Part shown: positions 28,463-36,040 of the stretch, piece by piece
Numbering within the stretch: position 1 is the stretch's first letter
How the letters are laid out: every line of letters starts with the position of its first letter
Assembly: GCA_004553595.1 (NCBI GenBank)
Contig: SFKZ01000003.1
Location: forward strand, 1-64,000
From: Methanobrevibacter ruminantium
Lineage (GTDB): Archaea > Methanobacteriota > Methanobacteria > Methanobacteriales > Methanobacteriaceae
DNA length: 64,000 bases
Direction of reading: 5' to 3'
Position numbers and translations under genes: made by a program
Notes under the pieces: model-generated
Databases searched by the model: none
Told to the model about the DNA's origin: nothing
Seen by the model: the letters and a program-made list of their open reading frames with translations, nothing else

Positions 28463-28844
28463 AAATTTCACTTCCGAAAAACAGAAAAAATAAAATAATT
28501 TTGTTTTTGCATCAAAAAATAGCAATAAATCCAGAATTAAAAAAAAAAGATCTCAAAAAAATTTTTTAAAATAAATAATTCTTTAAATGAATAAGAATTT
28601 TATTCATTCAAAAACAATTAGATATCACCCTAGAAAATCACCATTTTCCTATACAATGTATGGTGCTTTTATTATAAATACTTAACTTGGTATAGTCATG
28701 TTCATTTATTTTAATAAGGATTATATGAAAAAAACAACCCATAGACTAACTATTTAACTTTTGTTTAATTAATATTACATTAGTTAGATAATGTTTAAAA
28801 AATAGATATGTAAAAATGAATAATTTTTAAAAAAAGTTTACTAA
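28463..28844. other. Gene-free AT-rich stretch
   Basis: Upstream of the broken adhesin gene; presumably holds its promoter. One less AT-rich patch at 28623-28700 includes CACCATTTTCCTATACAATGTATGGTG-like partial symmetry. No coding frame with a ribosome binding site is seen. Confidence 0.4.
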
Positions 28845-29029
28845 ATTTAGGTATAAATCTAATATGAATGTAATAAAATTACAAACATATTAGATAGGCA
28901 AATCTAATAAATAGGTTTAGCAACAATATTTATCAGACAATATAATTTTTAAGCATTTTGATATTTAAATTATTTGATATAATTGCCCCTTTAGCAAAAT
29001 AAAGAAAAATTATTTAGTTATACCTAAAT
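28845..29029. other. Nested inverted repeats (possible RNA or small mobile remnant)
   Basis: A 12-bp perfect inverted repeat (ATTTAGGTATAA at 28845-28856; TTATACCTAAAT at 29018-29029) encloses a nested hairpin at 28857-28895: ATCTAATATG, then GTAAT/ATTAC, then CATATTAGAT, 15 bp in all. The left arm runs directly into the nested hairpin. It could be a structured RNA, the 3' end of the TIGR04076 transcript, or a miniature element. Confidence 0.45.
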
Positions 29030-29042
29030 ATATCTGATTAAA

Positions 29043-29372
29043 TCAATTTTCTAAATTAGAATCGATGTCTGTTGTTTCAAGCTTCATTATAACTGGTCTT
29101 AATCCATCATTGCAAGATACAATAGCTACTCCAGGGGATTTAATCCAGTCTTCATAATACCATATTTCGCTTGCACCATGAGCCAATGCAAAAACATATT
29201 GATAAATGGCCTTCCACGCTTCATCACAAAATCCATCAGGTTTTGCATAATCTGCATAATAGACTTCACCCTCTTTCATCAAGGGACAGATAGATAATCC
29301 TTCAACACCATAATCCTTAGCAAGATCTTCTTGAAATGTAGTTTTTAAAATTGTAATCTTAACTTTCTCCAT
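29043..29372 (-). CDS. TIGR04076 family protein
   Basis: A 109-residue protein that fits the TIGR04076 family: KVKITILKTTFQEDLAKDYGVEGLSICPLMKEGE, then GFCDEAWKAIYQYVFALAHGA, and the end VAIVSCNDGLRPVIMKLE. Conserved Cys residues (in ICPL, GFCD and SCNDG) suggest a redox or metal role, but the family is uncharacterised. There is no strong ribosome binding site before ATG 29372. It stands alone between two long AT-rich gaps. Confidence 0.8.
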   Translation of the reverse strand: MEKVKITILKTTFQEDLAKDYGVEGLSICPLMKEGEVYYADYAKPDGFCDEAWKAIYQYVFALAHGASEIWYYEDWIKSPGVAIVSCNDGLRPVIMKLETTDIDSNLEN

Positions 29373-29951
29373 AATTACAAATTAGTTGTTTTTAGTAATT
29401 ATAATTAATGTTATGATGGATGAGTTACACTAAATAAATAAGATTTATGATATAAATTAATATAAATGAATAAATGATTAATATTTTTATAAGTATTGAT
29501 GAATAAATATGATTTAATCAATCATCTTTTTAATTAAAATGAATGAAAAATTTATTGAAAAATTTACTATATGAAACTATGTAAAAAATGCTGATTTTTC
29601 AATTAAGAAATTTCAAAATCGAAAAATGTTTTTACCAAACAAAATTGCAAAAATTTTACAGTAGAAACACACCTCTCTCCAATATATGAAAATTTTTGTC
29701 AAATAATGGATTTTCTTTATAAAGAATTGTAAAAAAATAAACTAATTATAAATATTAGGCAAATAATAAAATTATATGATGAAGAGATTAGATCAATTTT
29801 TTCAAGACAGACATTCAATGATGAAAATCATCAATATATAAAGGAATAATTGTTAAAAATTATCTATTGTATATCTTGAAAAATAAATGAAAATTCTCTA
29901 TGAACAAAAAAGTAATTTACAAATACTAAAAGATAATAGGTGGAATTTAAA
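29373..29951. other. Gene-free AT-rich stretch
   Basis: About 580 bp between divergent genes. A 10-bp A/T-only inverted repeat (29648-29657 and 29689-29698) flanks a less AT-rich loop, but is too simple to mean much. AGGTGG just before 29952 is the next gene's ribosome binding site. Confidence 0.4.
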
Positions 29952-30452
29952 ATGGATGGAAGATTAGATATAGATTCTTTTGAAAAAGCTATTAATGGTT
30001 TAAATAAAAATTTAAGTGATGTAGGATTGCTATTTAGAGCAAATATGCCACTCCTTGCAACAGACGCTACCCAAGAAACCAAAGAGAATTGTGTGGACAA
30101 GATGTCTGATAGAATTGCTGAATTGCTTGACTCATTTAGGGAAAGCTATTCCTACTACAATGACTTTTATGAAAAGATAAAAGAAAACATAAGAAACGAC
30201 AATATCGAAAACCCCGAGGAATATGACGTATTCTTCAATCATGCTAATGAGACATTTCCAAAGTACATTGATGAGCTTGGACAAAGCATTGACAGCTTAT
30301 GCGACATACCTGTAAAGACTGAAAAGTTCGAATCAACAATGAGAGAGTTAGGCTCCATCATTGAAAACTTTCGTTTTGACTTTAAAAGAACATTAGCCGT
30401 CTCTGACGTTTATGAAGTTCAAAAGCAAATGAAAGCTGAAAACAAGGATTAA
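29952..30452 (+). CDS. Uncharacterised helical protein (166 aa)
   Basis: Not recognised. It is soluble, acidic and predicted helical throughout, with no membrane segment or Cys pairs (one Cys in ENCVDKM, one in LCDIP). ATG 29952 is chosen because AGGTGG lies 8 nt upstream; the GTG at 29940 is inside that site. It precedes the two methyltransferase genes by 49 bp on the same strand and may be co-transcribed with them. Confidence 0.7.
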   Translation: MDGRLDIDSFEKAINGLNKNLSDVGLLFRANMPLLATDATQETKENCVDKMSDRIAELLDSFRESYSYYNDFYEKIKENIRNDNIENPEEYDVFFNHANETFPKYIDELGQSIDSLCDIPVKTEKFESTMRELGSIIENFRFDFKRTLAVSDVYEVQKQMKAENKD

Positions 30453-30501
30453 ATAATTAATTAAGTTAAAAAAAAAGCAAAATCCCATTTTTGGTGAAAA
30501 A

Positions 30502-31317
30502 ATGACTTATCAAATCAATGGTCCTGAAGAAATCGATTGGGCTCAATTTTGGAGAGAGAAACTAGAGGCAAAAGAGGACAGATCAAAGGACTGGAATAAG
30601 AGAGCCCCTAATTTTGGAAAATCCGCTAAAAAGGATGATTACCCCATCAAATTGTTGGAAAAGATGGATATCTCTAAAGAAGACACTGTTCTTGATTTGG
30701 GATGCGGTGAAGGAAGCATAACAATTCCACTTGCTAAATTAGCAAAATCAGTTACAGGAGTCGATTCTGCATATAAGATGCTTGAAATATTGAATGAAAA
30801 AGCTCAAAAAGAGGAAATAAACAATATCAAGACAATTGAAGAGGATTTAACTAAAATCACAATTGATGATGTGGGAAAACACGATATTATAGTGGCTTCA
30901 AGATCATTGAATGGTGTCCTAAATATAAAGGAAACCATTGCAAATATTGACGAAATAGCTGATAAGTATGTTTACATAACCCTTTTTGGACCAAATAATT
31001 GGAAACTTGAAAAGGAATTCTACCAATCAATAAATAAGGAATACTTTGAATTTCCATCACACAGATCCTTCTTCAATATACTTGTGGATATGGGAATCTA
31101 TCCTAATGTTGAAAACCTGAATATTGGAAAAGAAAGAGAGTATGAAAGCATTGAAGAGGCAATGGAAAGCGGAAAATGGAGATTGGATTATCTAAACGAT
31201 GAGGAAAAGGAAGAACTTTACAAATACCTTGAAAATATCTTAGAAAGAGGTGAAAATGGAAAGCTTTCCAATCCTGATGACAAGGCAGACTGGGTATTGT
31301 ACTGGTGGAAAAAATAA
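30502..31317 (+). CDS. SAM-dependent methyltransferase (first of a tandem pair)
   Basis: A 271-residue class I methyltransferase. Motif I is DTVLDLGCGEGSITIPLA (about residues 60-77), motif II ends in SVTGVDSA, and motif IV region is HDIIVASRSLNGV. The N-terminus (IDWAQFWREKLEAKEDRSKDWNKRAPNFGKSAKKDDYP) and the C-terminus (ADWVLYWWKK) are shared with the next gene, showing duplication. Substrate is unknown; Methanobrevibacter genomes hold several such enzymes. GGTGAAAAA precedes ATG 30502. Confidence 0.88.
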   Translation: MTYQINGPEEIDWAQFWREKLEAKEDRSKDWNKRAPNFGKSAKKDDYPIKLLEKMDISKEDTVLDLGCGEGSITIPLAKLAKSVTGVDSAYKMLEILNEKAQKEEINNIKTIEEDLTKITIDDVGKHDIIVASRSLNGVLNIKETIANIDEIADKYVYITLFGPNNWKLEKEFYQSINKEYFEFPSHRSFFNILVDMGIYPNVENLNIGKEREYESIEEAMESGKWRLDYLNDEEKEELYKYLENILERGENGKLSNPDDKADWVLYWWKK

Positions 31318-31337
31318 ACAAATTATAGTGGATTATC

Positions 31338-32162
31338 ATGAGATTAGAAGATGAAATCAAATATTCAGAGCTTGATTGGGAATGCATTTGGCAGAAATCC
31401 CTTAAGAAAGGATTCAAAAAGGAAAAGGATTGGGATAAGATAGCTACTGAATACGGCAAATGGCTTGAAAATGATGATTACCCAGATGTTTTGCTCAATG
31501 AAATGAAACTATCTTCTAATGATACAGTTCTTGATATAGGTTGTGCAGAAGGTACAATAACCAGAAAAATAGCTAAAAAAGCAAAGTCCATCACTGGAAT
31601 CGATAAATCCAAATTGATGCTTGAAGAACTAAATAGGAAAGCAGCAGATGAGGGATTAAGCAATGTAAAAACCATTCAAAAGGATATAAATGACTTGACT
31701 TATGGATCCATTGGAGATTACGATATTGTACTTGCATCCAGATGCCTGAATGGAATATATAATATCAAGGATACACTCATAACACTTAATGAAATAGCTA
31801 ACAAATACGTTTACATAACTGTTTTTGGTTCATCAACTCATAAATACAAAAAGGAAAAGGCAGAAATTGCTGGAAAACCATTTAAGGCAGGAACAGACCA
31901 TATGGTTTTAGTCATGCTCTTAAGAAGTCTTGGAATTGAAGCGAATGTTCTTCAATTGGAATGCGAAAAACTTAAGGAATACCATAGCATAGAGGAAGCA
32001 ATTGAAAGATCCATTTGGAGACTTGGAGAACTAGAAGAGGAAAACAGAATTGCTTTAGAAAATTATTTTAAAGACATATTCGTTAAAAATGAGAGAGGAA
32101 ACTGGGTTAATCCTAAAGACAAAACAGATTTAGTATTGATTTGGTGGAAAAAAGATGAATAA
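31338..32162 (+). CDS. SAM-dependent methyltransferase (second of a tandem pair)
   Basis: A 274-residue paralogue of the previous gene, 20 bp downstream. Motif I is DTVLDIGCAEGTITRKIA (Gly to Ala in the third position of the loop), with SITGIDKS and YDIVLASRCLNGI following. N- and C-termini (ELDWECIWQKSLKKGFKKEKDWDKIATEYGKWL; LVLIWWKKDE) align with the neighbour over the whole length. The middle regions differ most (residues 165-200), so the two probably act on different substrates. Confidence 0.88.
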   Translation: MRLEDEIKYSELDWECIWQKSLKKGFKKEKDWDKIATEYGKWLENDDYPDVLLNEMKLSSNDTVLDIGCAEGTITRKIAKKAKSITGIDKSKLMLEELNRKAADEGLSNVKTIQKDINDLTYGSIGDYDIVLASRCLNGIYNIKDTLITLNEIANKYVYITVFGSSTHKYKKEKAEIAGKPFKAGTDHMVLVMLLRSLGIEANVLQLECEKLKEYHSIEEAIERSIWRLGELEEENRIALENYFKDIFVKNERGNWVNPKDKTDLVLIWWKKDE

Positions 32163-32232
32163 TTAATAAAAAATAAGAAAATAAGAAAATATAAAAGAAT
32201 AGAAAAATAGAAAATAAAATGAAAAAGAAATT

Positions 32233-33402
32233 TTATACATAGTCTTCATCATGGAAAAAATCAAACACCTTTTCCATTTCTGCAGGGATATCAATTCCTT
32301 GTGGACATTGGATATTACACTCACCACAGAAAGTACAGCTATCTGCACGCTCATCCTTATTAACTAGCCAGAAATAAGGAGCTGCAGTCTTATCAATATA
32401 ATCCAAGCTTTTTGCAATATTATACTGCTTGAAACAGTGCGGAATGTCCACCCTATTATGACAAGGCATACAGTATCTGCATCCTGTACATGGAATCTCT
32501 TCCCTTGACTTATATACTTGAGTGACATCCTTTAGGATTTGCCTATCATGCTCGCTCATGGAATTAACATCACAGCTTTCTGCAATGGCTATGTTCTGTT
32601 TCACTTGATCCATATTGCTCATACCACTGAATACAGAAGTTACAAGAGGCTTATCCCATAAATACTCGAATGCCCATTCAACAGGAGTTCTTTTCTTATC
32701 AGCAGTATCCCATAGTGCTTGAACCTCATCAGGAATATTATTGATTAGGCTTCCACCTCTCAACGGTTCCATAATTACATTTCCAAGCCCTGCCATTCCG
32801 ACAAACTCCAAACCGCCAAGACCGCTCTTATAATCCTCATCAAGGTAGTTCACTTGAGTCAATATAACATCCCACTTATCATAGGAATCCATAATGTTAA
32901 AGAAAACATCCAGATCATCGTGGAATGAGAAACCTACATATTTAGCTCTTCCATCTTCAAGGATTGAGTCTAAGAATTCCAATACATCCATACCATATAA
33001 CTTATTCCAGAAGTCAATCTTAAGTGAATGCAGCATGTAAATGTCAATATAATCAGTCTGCAACCTTTCGAGTTGCAAATCAAGGAACTTGTCCATATCT
33101 TCCCTTTTGTTCACTAACCATCCAGGTAATTTGGTCTGTATAATAACATCATCACGAATGCCTCTTTCAGCAAGGTACTTGCCTAAAAACGGCTCAGCGT
33201 TTCCTCCTAAGTTCCTGTTTTTACTATGAAAAGAATAAGCAGTATCAAAATAATTTACTCCATGCTCAATTGCATAATCGAACATCTTTGCAGCTTCAAC
33301 CTCATCAATTTCATAAAAATGCTCCTTATGAGGTAAACGCATACATCCAAAACCTAAATTAGATACTTCTAAATCAGTTTTTCCTAATTTTCTATAAAAC
33401 AT
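32233..33402 (-). CDS. Aldo/keto reductase with C-terminal 4Fe-4S domain
   Basis: A 389-residue protein of the COG1453 type. The N-terminal TIM barrel (MFYRKLGKTDLEVSNLGFGCMRLP; GVNYFDTAYSFH with catalytic Asp/Tyr; KTKL-type Lys in IIQTKLP; DIYMLHSL) is followed by Cys motifs CTGCRYCMPCHNRVDIP and SCTFCGECNIQCPQGIDIP, the latter a 4Fe-4S ferredoxin motif. It probably uses electrons from a cluster or flavin partner. Substrate is not known. GGTGACACA precedes ATG 33402. Confidence 0.92.
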   Translation of the reverse strand: MFYRKLGKTDLEVSNLGFGCMRLPHKEHFYEIDEVEAAKMFDYAIEHGVNYFDTAYSFHSKNRNLGGNAEPFLGKYLAERGIRDDVIIQTKLPGWLVNKREDMDKFLDLQLERLQTDYIDIYMLHSLKIDFWNKLYGMDVLEFLDSILEDGRAKYVGFSFHDDLDVFFNIMDSYDKWDVILTQVNYLDEDYKSGLGGLEFVGMAGLGNVIMEPLRGGSLINNIPDEVQALWDTADKKRTPVEWAFEYLWDKPLVTSVFSGMSNMDQVKQNIAIAESCDVNSMSEHDRQILKDVTQVYKSREEIPCTGCRYCMPCHNRVDIPHCFKQYNIAKSLDYIDKTAAPYFWLVNKDERADSCTFCGECNIQCPQGIDIPAEMEKVFDFFHDEDYV

Positions 33403-33560
33403 TGTGTCACCTAAAACAACATTTAATTAATTATAATATGTTTTTCGAATATATAAAAATAGCTAAAAAAAGTATTAAAAATATAAAAAATAAGAAATAG
33501 GAAGAAAGATAAAAAAATTTAATCTAAAAAATAAAGCTAAAAAATAAAGCTAAAAAATAG

Positions 33561-33971
33561 CTAATCCAAATAATTTTCCACATGATTAAAGAACAGATAC
33601 AAGTTAGGCTCAACTTTCCTTAAGCGTGTCTTGTATTCAACCAATAGATCAATCCTTTCATCATCACTTAAATATTTTCCATCATAAATCAATGGAATAT
33701 CTGCCAAATCCCCCATAAATAGGAGCTTGACTTGGTCTTTAGTTAAAATGGATGAGAACTTAAGGATATTTTCGAAATTCTCTTCAGTGAAATCCAAACC
33801 AACAGATTCCAAATATTCCTTGAATTTACCAATTTCCTCATCATATACATGAACTAATATAACTGCAATATTATATTTCCATTCCTCATCCCAAGGATGC
33901 AATTCCTTTAATTTTTCTATTAAAAAATTAGCGGAATCCTCTAAATTGTCCCCAAATTGATTGAAATCCAT
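33561..33971 (-). CDS. Uncharacterised acidic protein (136 aa)
   Basis: Not recognised. It is acidic, helical and soluble, with one short charged N-terminus (MDFNQFGDNLEDSANFLIEKLKELHPWDEEW). AGGGATAGA precedes ATG 33971. It follows the zinc-ribbon gene by 12 bp, suggesting a shared transcript. Confidence 0.65.
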   Translation of the reverse strand: MDFNQFGDNLEDSANFLIEKLKELHPWDEEWKYNIAVILVHVYDEEIGKFKEYLESVGLDFTEENFENILKFSSILTKDQVKLLFMGDLADIPLIYDGKYLSDDERIDLLVEYKTRLRKVEPNLYLFFNHVENYLD

Positions 33972-33983
33972 TCTATCCCTAAA

Positions 33984-34247
33984 TTATCCTATTGACATGA
34001 TAAGAATTATTATAAATAAGATTATAAGCACACCACAACATACAGAACCAAGATCATTGGAACCAGAAGTGCTGCTGGTATTTGCAGTGGTTGTAGTGGT
34101 TGTAGTAGTGGTTGAACCATTAGCGGAAGATCCATTATCTCTTAAATTTGTGCTGAAATCTGGAGAAACCAATTTACTTCCACAATTTCCACAGAATGTA
34201 GCAACATCCTTATTTTCATGACCGCAATTTGGACAAAACTTTGACAT
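33984..34247 (-). CDS. Zinc-ribbon tail-anchored membrane protein (87 aa)
   Basis: The first 28 residues form a zinc ribbon, MSKFCPNCGHENKDVATFCGNCGSKL (two CxxC pairs 14 residues apart). A Ser/Asn/Thr linker follows with nine consecutive Thr, then a C-terminal membrane segment (GVLIILFIIILIMSIG) with CC at its start. Such zinc-ribbon plus membrane proteins are common in methanogens; their role is unknown. A strong GAGGGGGT site precedes ATG 34247. Confidence 0.85.
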   Translation of the reverse strand: MSKFCPNCGHENKDVATFCGNCGSKLVSPDFSTNLRDNGSSANGSTTTTTTTTTANTSSTSGSNDLGSVCCGVLIILFIIILIMSIG

Positions 34248-34347
34248 TTTTTACCCCCTCATAATAAAATTTTTAAAAAAATGAAATCAAAAAATAAAAA
34301 TAAACTAAAAAATTAAAAAATTAAAAAATTGAAACCAAAAATGCCGT

Positions 34348-35265
34348 TTAAGCATTTTCAGTCATAATAGGGACCACTTGTTTCTTACGGGAGACAACTC
34401 CTTCCAATAAGACAGTGTTATCTTCTAATTTAACTCCATAAGCTTTTTCTACAAGTGCCGCATCCTTACCAAGTGCAATGGCTTGGGAATTGCTGTTTAC
34501 AATATCAGTGATTAAAAGCATGAACAAGTCTAAATTCTCTTCTTCGATGATTTTTTCCATTCCTGCTTCCAAATCCGCTTTCATTTCCATTACATCAGCA
34601 ATATCTGCAGTGTTCACTTGATTTACAATGGATTTGACATCCTTAAAATCAATTTGCTTTGCATCTAAGCTTAAGATTTCAGGAATAGAGAAACTGGATA
34701 AGTCAGTTCCTGCCTTTAACATTTCCAATCCATAAGATTCATAATCAATTTCAGCGATTTCTGCAAGCTCTTTAACTGCATCTTTATCATCTTCAGTGGT
34801 GGTTGGAGATTTTAAAAGCAATGTGTCAGAAATAATTGCAGATAACATCAAGGATGCAATGGTTTTATCTGGAGTGAATCCGTTTTCCTTATATAACTTT
34901 AATAAAACGGTTTCAGTACATCCAACAGGTTCTGTTCTGACAAATAAAGGATAAGAAGTTTCAAAAGCTATTTTGTGATGGTCAACGACCTTTATGATTT
35001 TAGCATTTTCTATATTGTCAACAGATTCGCTTGGACTGTTATGATCCACTAAAATAACTTCTGCATCATCCTCAATTTTTTCAATTAATTCAGGAGCTTC
35101 AATATCAAAGTAATTCAATACATATTCAGTTTCCTTGTTAAGACTACCTAATCTGCATGCAACAACGTCATTACCTAATTTAGTTTCTAAATCAGCCATT
35201 ACAAGACTTGAGGTAATTGAATCAGTATCTGGACTTTTATGACCAAAAATATAAGTTTTACTCAT
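34348..35265 (-). CDS. ppaC: Manganese-dependent inorganic pyrophosphatase
   Basis: PpaC hydrolyses pyrophosphate, driving biosynthetic reactions. The 305-residue DHH-family enzyme shows FGHKSPDTDSITSSL (His and two Asp metal ligands), ILVDHNSPSES, VVDHHKIAFE (the DHH motif) and the C-terminal DHHA2 domain with SRKKQVVPIM (the SRKKQ substrate motif). All key residues are present and length is normal. ATG 35265 is chosen over the GTG 9 nt upstream, which is part of the GGTGA site. Confidence 0.95.
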   Translation of the reverse strand: MSKTYIFGHKSPDTDSITSSLVMADLETKLGNDVVACRLGSLNKETEYVLNYFDIEAPELIEKIEDDAEVILVDHNSPSESVDNIENAKIIKVVDHHKIAFETSYPLFVRTEPVGCTETVLLKLYKENGFTPDKTIASLMLSAIISDTLLLKSPTTTEDDKDAVKELAEIAEIDYESYGLEMLKAGTDLSSFSIPEILSLDAKQIDFKDVKSIVNQVNTADIADVMEMKADLEAGMEKIIEEENLDLFMLLITDIVNSNSQAIALGKDAALVEKAYGVKLEDNTVLLEGVVSRKKQVVPIMTENA

Positions 35266-35382
35266 CTTTTTCACCTAATAATAAATTGGATAAATTTTTA
35301 TCAAAATAACAATTATAATTTTGACCTTTCACATTATTAAATATTTATGAAAATTTAAAAAAAGTTAATTAAAAAGATTAAT

Positions 35383-35418
35383 GTTTAGAACTTAGATTAA
35401 AAAATCTAAGCTCTAAAC
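35383..35418 (-). other. 16-bp hairpin upstream of ppaC
   Basis: GTTTAGAGCTTAGATT and AATCTAAGTTCTAAAC (minus-strand reading) pair over 16 bp with a 4-nt loop. One pair is G-U, so the helix is unbroken only in minus-strand RNA. It may end the hsdS-hsdM transcript or lie in the ppaC leader. Confidence 0.6.
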
Positions 35419-35476
35419 CTGAATTATAAACTATACCAAAAAAAAGAAAACTAGAAACTAATGTAAAGGGGGTGAT

Positions 35477-35584
35477 ATGTTAAAAGAATATTCTAAGAGT
35501 ATAGTTAATAATTCTATGTATATAAGTATATTTATTATTTATATAAATAGTTTGCTATTAATAGTGGAAAAAACTGTCTTATAA
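35477..35584 (+). CDS. Putative small membrane peptide (35 aa)
   Basis: A short frame starts at ATG 35477 directly after AAAGGGGGTGAT, the strongest ribosome binding site in this stretch, and ends at TAA 35584. The peptide has a charged head (MLKEYSKSIVNN), one hydrophobic segment (MYISIFIIYINSLLLIV) and a short tail (EKTVL). That is the layout of small membrane proteins and of some type I toxins. It lies alone, between the hairpins at 35383 and 35667 and opposite the hsdM direction. Translation is inferred only from the site and length. Confidence 0.45.
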   Translation: MLKEYSKSIVNNSMYISIFIIYINSLLLIVEKTVL

Positions 35585-35666
35585 ACCTTAAAAATATCAA
35601 AGAATTTTGAAAAAACTAAATATAATTAAAAAAAGTAAGATATTATTTTATTTTATTTAAAAAAAA

Positions 35667-35736
35667 TTTTGATTATTCTAAATAGAGATAAGACGAATGT
35701 AATGTTTTTATAGAGTGTTATTTAGAATAATCAGAA
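35667..35736 (+). other. Long hairpin (15-bp perfect, 18 bp with one wobble)
   Basis: TGATTATTCTAAATA (35670-35684) and TATTTAGAATAATCA (35719-35733) are exact inverted copies separated by 34 nt. On the plus strand a G-U and two A-U pairs extend the helix to 18 bp. It lies 86 nt after the small membrane ORF and 300 nt after hsdM's end on the other strand. Confidence 0.6.
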
Positions 35737-36040
35737 GAATTTTCATCAAAGAGTTATTATGCAATAATAGATCCTTGATGGAATTCGTAGTTTTAAGTAT
35801 TTTCCGTGAAGAAACTGTAATTTCCAATGAATTTATTTTAAAGATTATTAAAATTGTTTCACCAAAAAATACATGTTCCTTGAATATACTATTATTTGAA
35901 TAAATATAAGCCAATATGCCAAGAGCATTTGAAAATAAATGAATAAAAAAATAAAAAAATAAGAAAAAATAAAAGAAATAGAAAGGAAAAAATAAAAGAA
36001 ATAGAAAGAAAAAAGACCATATAATCTGTGATAAGATAAG

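Noticed and set aside
29648..29698. 10-bp inverted repeat CAAAAATTTT/AAAATTTTTG
   Set aside because: Almost pure A/T runs; such pairs arise easily in this base composition.
35715..35903. 62-codon plus-strand frame and its antisense counterpart
   Set aside because: It starts inside the hairpin at 35667-35736, has no ribosome binding site and no recognisable protein features on either strand.
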